Below, one piece after another: positions 10,951-20,193 of a stretch of 64,000 nt of DNA (position 1 is its first letter; the number at the start of each line of letters is the position of its first letter). Source of the DNA: Deinococcus psychrotolerans (GTDB lineage Bacteria; Deinococcota; Deinococci; Deinococcales; Deinococcaceae); assembly GCF_003860465.1 (NCBI RefSeq), contig NZ_CP034183.1, forward strand, positions 2,249,501-2,313,500, in the 5' to 3' direction. Under the pieces are notes generated by a model. It made no database searches. It saw only the letters and a program-made list of their open reading frames with translations, and was not told where the DNA came from. The translations under genes were made by a program, and so were the position numbers.

Positions 10951-13034
10951 GGCTTCATTCCCAAACGGTCTAGGCCCAGTCCGTCTTCAGGACGAATATC
11001 CGTCATGCGGGCCTCGGTACGCGGCATCAGCGGGCGGCGCAGGGTTTCTCCCAGTGAGGGCTGGCTGGGCGGCGCGGCTGGGGTGCCTGAAGACGGGTTG
11101 CCGCCGTTCCAGCCGCCGTAATTGTTCCAGATCCGAATCGCCACTCGCAGCGCCCAGACCACCAGATAGCCCAGCAGCAAGCCCGCCGCCAGCCCGAGCA
11201 GCGCCCGCGTGAGGCTGATCAGCAGCGGCGTGTGAAAGTGCGAGAAGGTATTGAGGATGCTCGCCTGCCCTTCTAAACCGCCCAGGAGCGCCAAAATGGT
11301 GAAGTACCCCGGCAAGGTGCCCGACAAGCCCAGCAGCAGCAGCGGGTGACCGAAGACTTCTTTGAAACGCGGGCGAATGATGGCGTCTTGCAGGTCTTGG
11401 CGGATTTTGGCTTCGGTGTCGCTGACGCCCACCGCTGAGGTATTGCCGCGCCGCAGCACCGCCACAGCGAAGGCCCCCAGCGCCACGCCCATCATGATCA
11501 CGTCGCCGAGCGTCAGGCGAATGGCAAACAAGTCCCTGACGGTTTGACGGATGTCCTGGCGCGGCAAGAAGCTCAGCGCCACCAAAGCAATCGGCAGCAC
11601 CAAAGTCAGGCCCACGCCGCTGAACGGGTCGAGGCCCAGCATGCTGTTTTTGTCGGTGCCCAGTGCGCTGACGTACAGCACGCCCAGCAAGCTGAAGCCG
11701 GTGGCCAGGTACCAATCGGTCATCTGCTTGCGCCGTAGCACCAGCCCCAGTGCCGGAAAAGTGATGGCCGAAACCAGCGCCAGGCCCGGATACGGCTGAA
11801 ACCCGTTGAGGCCCAGTGCGCCGAGCAGCGCCGCGCCCGCCACCAACAGCCCGAGGCGCGGCAGCGGATAGCTGAGCGCCAGCAGCAGCAGCGCCGAGAG
11901 CGTGCCGAGCATGGTCAGCCAGCGCAGCACGTCGCTGGGCGCGTAGTTTTCAATGATGGGCAGTGTGATCTTGATATCGCGGGTGGCCAGCAGTTTGGTG
12001 AGGTTGTTCAGGAAGACTTCGGTTTCGCCCTGCGTCGGAAAGGGGCGCAGATACAAAATCCTTTGGGTGCGTTCGCGGGCGGCCAGTCCGAATTTGCTGG
12101 CCACTTCGTCGGGGGTCAGGCTGTTTTGCCAACTGGGATTGAGGCTGAACATCCGTGCGGCGGTGCGGTCTTTGATCAGCTCAGGTAAGCCCTGCTGCAC
12201 GCTGTTTTCGATGATGGTCGGTATCCGCTTGCCCAGCCGGTCTTTGATGTCTTGCAGCACCCTCGGATTGCCCGCGCCGATGACCTTGGCTCCGGTAAAT
12301 GAGATGAACGGCACATCCGGCCAGTTCTTGCCGGGGTCGCGCACCCGCTGATCCGGCCAGGGGCGGTAGACCACCACGAAGCCTTCGTCTTGAAGCTGCT
12401 TGATGCGCTCGGTGTCGGGGCCAGCCGGCAAGTAGCGCGGGTCAACCGCCCAGCCGATCCACTTTTGTCCGGCCACATTCAGGGTGTTGGTGTCGAGCGG
12501 CTTGTAGACGGCGGCGGGCAACTCTGGTCTTTGGTCTTTGGGCAGCGCGAGATTGGCTGCCTGCGCTTCGCTGATGGCTCCGGCGTTGGAAATGTAGCCG
12601 AAGCTGTTCACCAGGTTTTCCACCGTGCCCGGCTTAATCGATCTCATATACGACCACTCGGGGTTGATGCCCACCGCGCCGGGATTGCGGGCCTTTAGCT
12701 CGGCCCCGCTCAAAAAGTAAGCGTCGCCGCGCTGAATGGTGGAGGCCACCACGTCTTCAAACACCGCCACGCCGTTGACGCCCAGCTTTTTGTAGCGCAG
12801 CAGCAGGGCGTTGGGGTCTTGGCCTGTTTCCTTGGCCTGCTGCGAGAGGGCCGGGTAATCCATGACCAGCGCCACATTTTTCTCGCTGTTTTCAAAAGCG
12901 ACTCGGCTGACGGCCAGCAGTCCGGCGGGAATCAGGCTCAGGGCCAAGACGCCCAGCAAGATCGGCTGAAAGCGCGAGCGGGTCGGCAGCGGCAGGGCGC
13001 TGAGGGCGTTGGTGGGCTTGTTGGCATTGGTCAT
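10947..13034 (-). CDS. DUF5693 family membrane protein, csaB partner
   Basis: 695-aa membrane protein. One N-terminal transmembrane helix (about residues 20-40) is followed by a roughly 300-residue extracytoplasmic domain, then many helices (about 375-640) and a proline-rich cytoplasmic tail. DUF5693 proteins are commonly encoded next to csaB and are thought to act in cell-wall polysaccharide assembly or export; the precise role is not established. RBS AAGGACAG precedes the ATG at 13034. Its stop overlaps the csaB start by 4 nt. Confidence 0.85.
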   Translation of the reverse strand: MTNANKPTNALSALPLPTRSRFQPILLGVLALSLIPAGLLAVSRVAFENSEKNVALVMDYPALSQQAKETGQDPNALLLRYKKLGVNGVAVFEDVVASTIQRGDAYFLSGAELKARNPGAVGINPEWSYMRSIKPGTVENLVNSFGYISNAGAISEAQAANLALPKDQRPELPAAVYKPLDTNTLNVAGQKWIGWAVDPRYLPAGPDTERIKQLQDEGFVVVYRPWPDQRVRDPGKNWPDVPFISFTGAKVIGAGNPRVLQDIKDRLGKRIPTIIENSVQQGLPELIKDRTAARMFSLNPSWQNSLTPDEVASKFGLAARERTQRILYLRPFPTQGETEVFLNNLTKLLATRDIKITLPIIENYAPSDVLRWLTMLGTLSALLLLALSYPLPRLGLLVAGAALLGALGLNGFQPYPGLALVSAITFPALGLVLRRKQMTDWYLATGFSLLGVLYVSALGTDKNSMLGLDPFSGVGLTLVLPIALVALSFLPRQDIRQTVRDLFAIRLTLGDVIMMGVALGAFAVAVLRRGNTSAVGVSDTEAKIRQDLQDAIIRPRFKEVFGHPLLLLGLSGTLPGYFTILALLGGLEGQASILNTFSHFHTPLLISLTRALLGLAAGLLLGYLVVWALRVAIRIWNNYGGWNGGNPSSGTPAAPPSQPSLGETLRRPLMPRTEARMTDIRPEDGLGLDRLGMKP

Positions 13035-13216
13035 TTCGCTGTCCTTGGTACGGCGCGGGTGGTGAGAGCGGGGGCTGAACTCGGCACAGATACACCGCTG
13101 AGTAACGGGTGCAAGCCACTCACTGTATCAAGGTATTCTAAAGATGACCAGAAACGCCAGGTTGGGAATTGGATGAGACCTCGCCGCTCCGGAGGTCTGC
13201 GGGCCGGCGCGGCGGA

Positions 13217-13222
13217 TAAAGT
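13217..13222 (+). promoter_or_regulatory. -10 element (TAAAGT), leaderless promoter of rlmH
   Basis: TAAAGT ends 7 nt before the ATG at 13230. Confidence 0.5.
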
Positions 13223-13229
13223 AAAGGCC

Positions 13230-13667
13230 ATGCGCCTGCACCTCATCACCGTTGGAGAACCCAAACTGGCCTACGCCCGCGCCGGTTGGCAAGAGTACAC
13301 GGCGCGGCTGGGGCGCTACCACAAGCTCAAACTCACCCACCTCAGCGGCAGCACGCCGCAAAAGGAAGGCGAGGCGATGCTGCGGGCGGCGGGCCGCGCC
13401 CCGGTCATCGCGCTCGATCCGCGCGGCGTGGAGTGGAGCAGTGAGGAACTCTCGGCGTACATCGAAAAGCAGGGCGTGCAGGGCACTGGAGAGCTGGCCT
13501 TTTGTATCGGCGGCCCCGACGGGCACAGTGACGGCCTCCGTGCTCAGGCCCGTGCGCTGTGGAGCCTGAGCCACCTGACTTTGCCGCACGACCTGGCTAT
13601 GGTGGTCATGAGCGAAGCGCTCTACCGCGCCGCGACCATCTCGGCGGGTGAGCCGTACCACCGCTGA
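13230..13667 (+). CDS. rlmH: 23S rRNA (pseudouridine1915-N3)-methyltransferase RlmH
   Basis: 145-aa SPOUT methyltransferase that methylates pseudouridine 1915 in helix 69 of 23S rRNA using SAM. Diagnostic parts are the MRLHLITVGEPK N-terminus, LDPRG, the knotted SAM site FCIGGPDGH and the C-terminal LYRA...PYHR. Length is normal. The frame is open far upstream, but ATG 13230 begins the family N-terminus and lies just after a leaderless-type -10. Confidence 0.95.
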   Translation: MRLHLITVGEPKLAYARAGWQEYTARLGRYHKLKLTHLSGSTPQKEGEAMLRAAGRAPVIALDPRGVEWSSEELSAYIEKQGVQGTGELAFCIGGPDGHSDGLRAQARALWSLSHLTLPHDLAMVVMSEALYRAATISAGEPYHR

Positions 13668-13713
13668 AGCGGGGAGTACACGTTCCGAGCTGTGCCAACT
13701 CGCCCCGCCGCTC

Positions 13714-14697
13714 TCACTTCCCGCGCTTGAACGGATTCCAGCTTTTTGCGCCAGGTTTCTGCGGCTTCGGGCTTTCTTCGGATGGCCCGCCAGGCGTTCG
13801 CGGCGTGGGCACGGCGTCGGTGTGTTGGTGGCGGCCCATGATGCTGCGCTGAGCGGGCGGCAACTCGGAGGGTTCAATCTCAACTTGCTCGTCCTCTTCT
13901 CCCAGCGCTTCCAGAAGGGCGCGGCGCAGCGCCGCCGAGCTGGGGCGGTCATGGGATTTTTTGGCCATCGCCAGCTCGATGAGGCGCGACAAGGTGCGCG
14001 GCACCTGCCGGTTGCTGGCCGTCACGGGCGCGGGAAAGCGGGTCAGGTGCGAGATCATCAGCTCTTCGTAGCTGTTGCCGAGGTGAGGCCGTACCCCAGC
14101 CAGCAACTCAAAACACAGCACGCCGAGGCTGTACACGTCGCTTTGAATGCTGCTGGCTTCGCCGTGATAAATCTCTGGGGCCATGTAAAACGGGCTGCCC
14201 GAAATATTGCCCCCTGCCGAGACGAAGTAGGTGTTGCCGAAATCGCCCAGCGCGGCGCGGCCGCCACTCAAATAGACATTTTGGGTTTTGATGTCTTGAT
14301 GCACCGCGCCCTGTTGGTGCAAGTACGCCACCCCAGCTGTCACGTCGGCCAGCACCCGCAGGGCCGCTTCGTAAGGCAGCACCCGGCCTTCAAGCAGCTC
14401 GGCCAGGGTGCCTTCGGCAAAGTAGCGCATGGCGAGGTAAGCCCCCGGCCCGAACGCCGTGCCCGCGTAGCCGCGCACCAGATGCGGGTGGCGAAATTGC
14501 AGCGAGAGCCTGACCTCGTTGCCGAACCGCTCCGCCGCTGTGTGATTGGCGAGGGTGGTGCCCAGCGGGACTTTGATGGCCATCTCCCGCTCCGGCGCGG
14601 CGTCCGCACTTCCCAAAAACACCAGGGAAGTGTTGCCGCGACCAATCGGGCGGCTCAGGGTGTAGCCAGCGAGTTGAGGGAGATCAGCGTTTGTCAA
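13714..14697 (-). CDS. Ser/Thr protein kinase with an atypical HQD catalytic loop
   Basis: About 327 aa with a Hanks-type kinase fold: G-loop IGRGNTSLVF (about residues 18-27), ATP lysine K42 in AIKV, catalytic loop HQDIKTQN (H133-Q134-D135) and DFG (D152). The usual HRD arginine is glutamine and the usual DIKP proline is threonine, so it is a non-RD kinase that may not need activation-loop phosphorylation. No transmembrane segment; the C-terminal 60 residues are charged and proline-rich. The start is ambiguous: TTG 14697 (AGGA upstream) is preferred, with a GTG at 14748 possible. Confidence 0.85.
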   Translation of the reverse strand: MTNADLPQLAGYTLSRPIGRGNTSLVFLGSADAAPEREMAIKVPLGTTLANHTAAERFGNEVRLSLQFRHPHLVRGYAGTAFGPGAYLAMRYFAEGTLAELLEGRVLPYEAALRVLADVTAGVAYLHQQGAVHQDIKTQNVYLSGGRAALGDFGNTYFVSAGGNISGSPFYMAPEIYHGEASSIQSDVYSLGVLCFELLAGVRPHLGNSYEELMISHLTRFPAPVTASNRQVPRTLSRLIELAMAKKSHDRPSSAALRRALLEALGEEDEQVEIEPSELPPAQRSIMGRHQHTDAVPTPRTPGGPSEESPKPQKPGAKSWNPFKRGK

Positions 14698-14874
14698 AAT
14701 AAAAAGAGTCCTAAGGGTGGAGCGGGATTGTGGATTTAAACTGCACACGCAAGTACGGGGTGTTCAGGTTCAAGGATAACCACCGCCAGATGACAACATT
14801 CTAACGGACGGACGGCGCGGTGGCCCCCGTTTTTATCACGTTACCTTGATGGGTCGTCAGATACTGCGCAGAGC

Positions 14875-15585
14875 TTAGAGGGTGACGCTGTCTCCCGGCT
14901 GCGGCAGGTAGACCGTAACCCCGCGCTTTTCGGCTTCGGCGGCAAAGACTTTCGGGTCGCCGCTCAGCGCCGGGAAGGTGCCGTAGTGCATCGGCATGGC
15001 GGCCTTGGGCTTCAGCAGATCGAGGCACTTGGCAGCTTCCAGTGGCCCCATGGTGTAGTGATCGCCAATCGGCAAGATCGCCAGGTCGAGGCCGCCTTCA
15101 CCGATCAGGGCCATGTCGGAAAACCGGCTGGTGTCACCGGCAAAGTACACCCGCTTGCCGCCCATCTCGATCATCAGGCCGGTGGGCATTCCGCCGTAAG
15201 TGCCGTCAGGAAAGCTGCTGGAATGCCACGCTGGAGTCAGCGTCACCGCGCCCCAGTCGCCGCGCACCGTGCCGCCTATGTTGGCCCCGGTGGTGTTGAC
15301 CGCGCCGTGCTGAGCGGCGTAACCGGCGATTTCCGCCGTGCCGATGATCATCGTGCCCGTCTTGCCAAAGTCCAGCGCGTTGCCCCAGTGATCGCCGTGC
15401 GCGTGGCTGAGCAGCACCGCGTCCACTTTCCAGCTCAGCGCTTCTTCGAGCGTCACCGGGCACTTGGGATTGCCCTTCAGAAACGGATCGATCAGGATTT
15501 GCTGGTCGCCTGCGCTAAACAAAAACGCCGAGTGGCCCAAAAAGCGGATGGTCAGATTGGAAGCCGATGTGCTGGACTGCGTCAT
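14875..15585 (-). CDS. Metal-dependent hydrolase, UPF0173 (metallo-beta-lactamase fold)
   Basis: 236 aa. The metal-binding HxHxDH motif is HAHGDH (H61, H63, D65, H66); AGDTSRFSD and the late MHYGTF supply further ligands. The substrate of UPF0173 is unknown. The ATG at 15585 follows AGGAG. It is divergent from the ABC permease gene at 15692. Confidence 0.92.
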   Translation of the reverse strand: MTQSSTSASNLTIRFLGHSAFLFSAGDQQILIDPFLKGNPKCPVTLEEALSWKVDAVLLSHAHGDHWGNALDFGKTGTMIIGTAEIAGYAAQHGAVNTTGANIGGTVRGDWGAVTLTPAWHSSSFPDGTYGGMPTGLMIEMGGKRVYFAGDTSRFSDMALIGEGGLDLAILPIGDHYTMGPLEAAKCLDLLKPKAAMPMHYGTFPALSGDPKVFAAEAEKRGVTVYLPQPGDSVTL

Positions 15586-15678
15586 AAAATCTCCTCTAGA
15601 GCTGGGAATGCGTTAAGGATGCACCGCGTAAGCGGCTCGCCCTGTCATTTGGCCTACACCCTGCTTGTCGGCAGGCGC

Positions 15679-15684
15679 TAATCT
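15679..15684 (+). promoter_or_regulatory. -10 element (TAATCT), leaderless promoter of the second ABC exporter
   Basis: TAATCT ends 7 nt before the GTG at 15692. Confidence 0.5.
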
Positions 15685-15691
15685 GGCGGGT

Positions 15692-16846
15692 GTGCAAAGG
15701 CGAGACTTGTGGACGCTGGCCCGGCGAGGGCTGACCCGTAGACCCATCCGAACTTTCCTGACGACTTTGGGGATCGTGGTGGCGGTGGCCAGCATGGTGA
15801 TTTTTTTGTCGCTGGGCGAGGGCATCCGCAAAGTCTTTAACGACGAACTCGGCGGTATCGGGCCGGATATTCAGGTCACGCTCAACGGCCTGAATCAGGG
15901 CATCGCGCCGCAGCCTAACCTGCCGCAGAGCACCGTGGACGACATCCAGAAGCTGAGTGCCAAGCTGGGCATCGCGCGGGTCACGCCGGTCATCATGGCG
16001 ATTCGGGGCGGCCTCGATCCGTCGCAGAGCGCTGTGCTGTACGGCCTGCCCGCCGAGCAGGGCATCAATGCAGTGTTCAGCACCGTCAACATCGGTCAGG
16101 GACGGCTCCTCAAGGCCGGTGACAGCGGCGTGGCGGTGGTGGGAGCCAAAGCCGCGCAAAACCTGAGACTCAAAGTCGGCAGCGTCTTGCGGCTCAACCG
16201 CCGCAACGCGGTCAAGGTGGTGGGCGTGCTGGACAAATCCGGCGGCCTGAACGACTCGTTCATCTTTTTGCCGCTGGCCACCATGCAGGCCGCTGAGGGT
16301 GCACAAAACCGCATCTCGATGGTGGTGCTCAAACTCAACGACGCGCGTCAGGCCAAGCCTGTCGCCACCGCGCTGGCCAATGAACTCAAGCTCGAAGCCC
16401 AGACCCAGGCCGACTTCCTGAGCTTTGCCGATAGGGCGCTCAAAATCAGCGACGCGGTGCGTTTCGGCATCTCGCTGATTTCGCTGATCGTGGGCGGCCT
16501 GGCCGTGGCCAATACCGTGATGATGGGTGTTTTCGAGCGCACCCGTGAGTTTGGGACTTTGCGGGCCATCGGCGCACGCCCCAGCTTCGTGCGTGAGCTG
16601 GTGCTGACCGAGTCGCTGCTGCTCTCGCTGGTGGGCGGTGTGGGCGGCCTGCTGCTGGGGCTGGTGGGCATCTGGGGTGTGAACCTGTACACCCAGAATC
16701 TGGCGGGCTTCGACGCGGCGGCGCTGACTCCGCGCCTGACCCTGCTGGCCCTGTTCATTTCGCTGCTGCTGGGCCTGTTCGCCGGACTGCTGCCCGCCCG
16801 CTCGGCCTCGCGCCTGAGCATCAACGAAGCGCTGGGGCGCGTATGA
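15692..16846 (+). CDS. ABC exporter permease (MacB_PCD/FtsX type)
   Basis: 384-aa permease with one N-terminal helix (after [12 protein letters not shown]), a large extracytoplasmic domain (about 40-265) and three C-terminal FtsX helices. Start GTG 15692 is preferred over TTG 15665 because a TANNNT element lies 7 nt before it. Its stop overlaps the ATPase gene (ATGA). Unlike the 4.5-7.8 kb exporter there is no adaptor gene, which suggests a simpler FtsX-type exporter or lipoprotein-handling role. Confidence 0.9.
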   Translation: MQRRDLWTLARRGLTRRPIRTFLTTLGIVVAVASMVIFLSLGEGIRKVFNDELGGIGPDIQVTLNGLNQGIAPQPNLPQSTVDDIQKLSAKLGIARVTPVIMAIRGGLDPSQSAVLYGLPAEQGINAVFSTVNIGQGRLLKAGDSGVAVVGAKAAQNLRLKVGSVLRLNRRNAVKVVGVLDKSGGLNDSFIFLPLATMQAAEGAQNRISMVVLKLNDARQAKPVATALANELKLEAQTQADFLSFADRALKISDAVRFGISLISLIVGGLAVANTVMMGVFERTREFGTLRAIGARPSFVRELVLTESLLLSLVGGVGGLLLGLVGIWGVNLYTQNLAGFDAAALTPRLTLLALFISLLLGLFAGLLPARSASRLSINEALGRV

Positions 16847-17562
16847 CCGCTTCAGTTTTGCCGCCAACGAGCTTGGTGACGCCCAAAATTCAGCTTCAGA
16901 CCGAGAACCTCAGCCGTACCTATCCGAGTGGCGACGGCCAGATCACGGCGCTCAGGCCCTTCTCGCACACCTTCGCGGCGGGGATGACCTCGGTGGTGGG
17001 GCCATCCGGCAGCGGCAAAAGCACCCTGCTCAATTTGCTGGCGGGCTTCGACACCCCCAGCGGCGGCACGGTGCGGGTGGGCGGCACCGATATTCACAGC
17101 CTCAGCGAAGCGGGCCGGGCCGACTTCCGGTTGGGGAATTACGGCTTCGTCTTTCAAAGTCACAACTTGGTGGCGATTCTCAGCGCTCAGGAGAACGTCG
17201 AATTTCCTTTGATGCTGGCCGGGGTGCCGCCCAAAGAGCGCCGCGAACGGGCGCGGGCGCTGCTGGCGCAAGTCGGCTTGGAGCAGCGTGCCCACCACCT
17301 GCCCTCGCACCTTTCCGGCGGCGAGGCCCAGCGGGTTGCCATCGCCCGCGCTCTGGTGTCTGACCCGGCGGTGCTGCTGGCCGACGAGCCCACCGGCAAC
17401 TTAGATACCCGCAGCGGGGAGGTGATTTTGGAGTTGCTGACCCGCCCGGCGCTCGAAGGCAAGACGGTGGTGCTGATCACCCACGACCCCGACGTGGCCG
17501 CCCTCGCCGATTATCATTTGCGGGTCAGAGACGGCGAAGTGAGCGTGGAGGGGAGCCAATAA
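16843..17562 (+). CDS. ABC exporter ATPase (LolD/MacB-type)
   Basis: 239 aa. Walker [10 protein letters not shown], signature LSGGEAQR, Walker [13 protein letters not shown] and H-loop ITHD are in the expected order. The ATG overlaps the permease stop by 4 bp. It converges on the M20 peptidase gene, whose stop is only 7 nt away. Confidence 0.93.
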   Translation: MTASVLPPTSLVTPKIQLQTENLSRTYPSGDGQITALRPFSHTFAAGMTSVVGPSGSGKSTLLNLLAGFDTPSGGTVRVGGTDIHSLSEAGRADFRLGNYGFVFQSHNLVAILSAQENVEFPLMLAGVPPKERRERARALLAQVGLEQRAHHLPSHLSGGEAQRVAIARALVSDPAVLLADEPTGNLDTRSGEVILELLTRPALEGKTVVLITHDPDVAALADYHLRVRDGEVSVEGSQ

Positions 17563-17569
17563 CTTCCCC

Positions 17570-18658
17570 TCACTCGTGCATGTAGCCGCGCACGAAGCGC
17601 TGTAAAATGCCCAGCCCCACGCTGAGGCTACTTGGCTGCACCCACTCGTCTTCCCGGTGGGCATTGCCGCCCCGGTACACGCCCAGCGCCATCGACGGCA
17701 CGCCGTGCGGCGCGGCGGCGTTGGCGTCGGTGCTGCTGGCGGCAGTTTTGAGGTCGATGCCCACCGGCTGAGAAGCCAGCCGCGCCAGCCGTAGCAAAGT
17801 ATCGGAGCGCAGGTTGCCGCCGGGTCTGTCGCCCACTTGGTCGAGGCGCACCTGCACGCCCGCTTGTCTGGCCGCGCCCTGCACGGCGTAGCGGGCCTTG
17901 TTGTCGAGGTCGGCCAGAAGCTGGGCGTCGAGCGAGCGCAAATCGAGCAGCAGTTCGGCGCTGCCCGCGATGCTGTTGACGCTGTTGCCGCCCGACGCCG
18001 TGCCGACATTTAGGGTGGTGCGCGGGCTCTGCGGCAGCGGCAGGGCGTAGAGCGCAGTGATCGCCAGTCCCAGCGCGTGCAGGGCGCTGGGCGCTTGGTC
18101 GCCCCACGAGTGGCCGCCCTGACCCGTGAAAGTCACGCGGTAGCGCCGCACCCCCACCGCTTTGGTCACGGCCACGCCGAGGTAGCCGTCGACCGCCACA
18201 AACGCCGAAAGTTCAGGAGCGTGCGCCGAGAGCAGCGCCTTTGCGCCGCGCAAATCGCCCAGCCCTTCTTCGCCGACATTGGCTGCCAGCCACAACGGGC
18301 GGCGCAGTTGAGCCGGATCGAGGTCGCGCAAAAAAGCGCTCAGCACTGCCAAGCTCGATGAATTGTCGCCCACGCCGGGGCCGACCAAGCGTCCGCCTTC
18401 CTCGCGCACGGTGACGTCCGTTTGTGAGCTGAAGACGGTATCGAGGTGGGCGGCCAGCAGCAGGGCTTTGCTGTGCGGCGAAGCGGCGCTCGACAAACTG
18501 ACGCTCGGCCCCAGCTTGACCAAAACGTTGCCCACCGCGTCACGCTCGGGGCGGTAGCCGAGTTCTCGCCACAGCGTTTCAATAAGCTGCGCCCGCTCCT
18601 CCTCGTGAAAGGTGGGCGCGGGCGTTTGGGCAATGCGGGTCAGGTAAGCAAGCGGCAC
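17570..18658 (-). CDS. M20-family zinc aminoacylase/peptidase
   Basis: 362 aa. The M20 metal ligands are visible: H71 and D73 in AAHLDTVF, D98 in GVGDNS, E130/E131 in GEEG, and a C-terminal histidine in GGNAHREDEW. A lid domain (about 170-275) interrupts the catalytic domain, beginning at FTGQGGHSWG. Most like PepT/tripeptidase-type M20 enzymes. Start is GTG, with TAGACT 6 nt upstream and no ribosome-binding site. Confidence 0.88.
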   Translation of the reverse strand: MPLAYLTRIAQTPAPTFHEEERAQLIETLWRELGYRPERDAVGNVLVKLGPSVSLSSAASPHSKALLLAAHLDTVFSSQTDVTVREEGGRLVGPGVGDNSSSLAVLSAFLRDLDPAQLRRPLWLAANVGEEGLGDLRGAKALLSAHAPELSAFVAVDGYLGVAVTKAVGVRRYRVTFTGQGGHSWGDQAPSALHALGLAITALYALPLPQSPRTTLNVGTASGGNSVNSIAGSAELLLDLRSLDAQLLADLDNKARYAVQGAARQAGVQVRLDQVGDRPGGNLRSDTLLRLARLASQPVGIDLKTAASSTDANAAAPHGVPSMALGVYRGGNAHREDEWVQPSSLSVGLGILQRFVRGYMHE

Positions 18659-18664
18659 AGCCCC

Positions 18665-18670
18665 AGTCTA
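18665..18670 (-). promoter_or_regulatory. -10 element (TAGACT), leaderless promoter of the M20 peptidase gene
   Basis: On the minus strand TAGACT is followed by GGGGCT and then the GTG start at 18658. Confidence 0.5.
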
Positions 18671-18738
18671 AACCACTTGGGTGCAGTTTAGGCCGTAGCT
18701 CAGTACGGCTAGATTACCGTTTCGGGATTCCGCGTCTT

Positions 18739-18768
18739 GGGCAGAGCGGCACCTACCGGCCTCTGCCC
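18739..18768. terminator. Hairpin downstream of the EF-hand gene
   Basis: GGGCAGAG / CTCTGCCC inverted repeat (18739-18746, 18761-18768) with an inner CGG/CCG extension. There is no T-run on either side, so it may be a processing or pausing structure rather than a true terminator. Confidence 0.4.
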
Positions 18769-18834
18769 ACTCCGCTCTATTTATCTAAAGCTAAACATTG
18801 ACGTACTTAAGCAAGACTCAAGGTCAATTGGGTT

Positions 18835-19314
18835 TTAGCGGTTGCCGCGCAGGAGTTGGCTGCCGATCACGCCGGCCAAGCCCACCAATCCGGCTTTGAC
18901 GAGGGGGCTGCTGAGCATTCCGCCTTGTCCGAACGCCGACTCCAAGGGGCTTTTGCCATTTTGTACCGGAGCCTGCGCGGCTTGGCTGTAGGCGTTGGCA
19001 AGTTCAGCCGGATCGTTGGCATTGACGCTCTGCACAGGGTTGTTGGGGTCTTGGACGATGGCATTGCCGATCTGCTGGCGCTGCTCCTGCGGCATGTTCT
19101 GAAAGTAGCCGCCCAGCACCTGGCTGCGCTCTTCGGGGCTGGCCTGCTGCAAGTAGCTGTGGACGTAAGCGGCGGCTTCTTCGGGGCTAACGACGCCGTC
19201 GCCGTTGGTGTCGCGGGGATCGGCCGCCTGCGACATGCGCTGGTGCATTTGCTGGGCCTGGGGGTCTTGGGTGCCGCCGAACAGATTGGTCAAGCTGTTG
19301 AGATCAAAAGCCAT
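18835..19314 (-). CDS. EF-hand protein with C-terminal hydrophobic segment
   Basis: 159 aa. Residues 35-46 (DTNGDGVVSPEE) make a canonical 12-residue EF-hand calcium loop (D35, N37, D39, V41 backbone, S43, E46). A helix-rich Gln/Ala region and a C-terminal hydrophobic glycine-rich segment (about 138-155) follow; there is no signal peptide. GGAGG lies upstream of the ATG at 19314. The molecular role is unknown; a single EF-hand suggests dimerisation or pairing with another site. Confidence 0.8.
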   Translation of the reverse strand: MAFDLNSLTNLFGGTQDPQAQQMHQRMSQAADPRDTNGDGVVSPEEAAAYVHSYLQQASPEERSQVLGGYFQNMPQEQRQQIGNAIVQDPNNPVQSVNANDPAELANAYSQAAQAPVQNGKSPLESAFGQGGMLSSPLVKAGLVGLAGVIGSQLLRGNR

Positions 19315-19512
19315 GATGGTGCCTCCTTACCCACTTCCCCTGACTGCCTGAACCACGCCGAGAAGCGGGCGGCAGAAAATGGTATGGGTTCTTCCTTTTC
19401 AACGGTAAGACGCCGACGCTTGGCCAGCGTGAGACACACCTAAAGCCTTCTGAACGCTCGGCGCGTTGGGCCTGCTGCGCTCAGCGAACTGGCCTCCTCA
19501 CGCGCCCAGCCT

Positions 19513-20010
19513 TCAGTTGATCTTGAAGCTGTTGAGCATGGCGTTAGCAATCAATTTGTCGGCGTCGAAGTTGGCCTGCGGCGCGGCGAACGTCAGAATA
19601 TAGGTCAGGTTGTTTTTGATGGTAAACACCTGAACCCAGTGCATCGGCACGTTTTGCTGGCTGCCGACGTAGTTGAGCAGGTGGCCCGGTAGGCCGCTGA
19701 CTTTGACGTCGGCGTCGCTGAGCATTTGAAGGTCTTTGACTGCTTCGCCGGCTTGCTGGAGCGCCAAGGCCCGCACGTCGGCCAGCGTCACTTTGAGTGA
19801 GGTGGCCGATTTGGTTACGGTGACATTGAAGCTGGCAGGCACGCTGCCGCCGCTGCTCGGCGCGGCGAGGGCCACGTCTACGCCCGCGACTTTTTTGCTT
19901 TGCCAGTCGTCGGGCACGCTGAGGGTGTAGGGGTAGGCTTTGCTCTTAAAGGTGGCGGCTTGGCTGCTGCCGAGCAGGAGGGCCAGCAGCAACACGGCGG
20001 GGCGTTTCAT
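19513..20010 (-). CDS. Exported PsbP/DUF1795-like protein
   Basis: 165 aa with a clear Sec signal peptide (MKRPAVLLLALLLGSSQA, cleavage after QAA). The mature part resembles PsbP-like domains: FKSKAYPYTLSVPDDWQSKK, a central VDVALAAP strand, and a C-terminal LTFAAPQANFDADKLIANAML. Function unknown. TAGCCT lies 6 nt before the ATG, with no ribosome-binding site. Confidence 0.78.
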   Translation of the reverse strand: MKRPAVLLLALLLGSSQAATFKSKAYPYTLSVPDDWQSKKVAGVDVALAAPSSGGSVPASFNVTVTKSATSLKVTLADVRALALQQAGEAVKDLQMLSDADVKVSGLPGHLLNYVGSQQNVPMHWVQVFTIKNNLTYILTFAAPQANFDADKLIANAMLNSFKIN

Positions 20011-20016
20011 AAATGC

Positions 20017-20022
20017 AGGCTA
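20017..20022 (-). promoter_or_regulatory. -10 element (TAGCCT), leaderless promoter of the PsbP-like gene
   Basis: On the minus strand TAGCCT, then GCATTT, then the ATG at 20010. Confidence 0.5.
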
Positions 20023-20193
20023 GCAGTGAGGAGCTGATGGAGGGTGAGCGGCTGGATAGATATTCAAGAGTGGATACCCGAACATACCCGAACCCAATAC
20101 CCAAACTCAGGCACCCAGGCTCGGGGCTGGGCACTCCACTTGGTGAGGCGTGTTCCTGCAGCCTGGCCCGAATGCCGTAAAATAAGCGGCACT

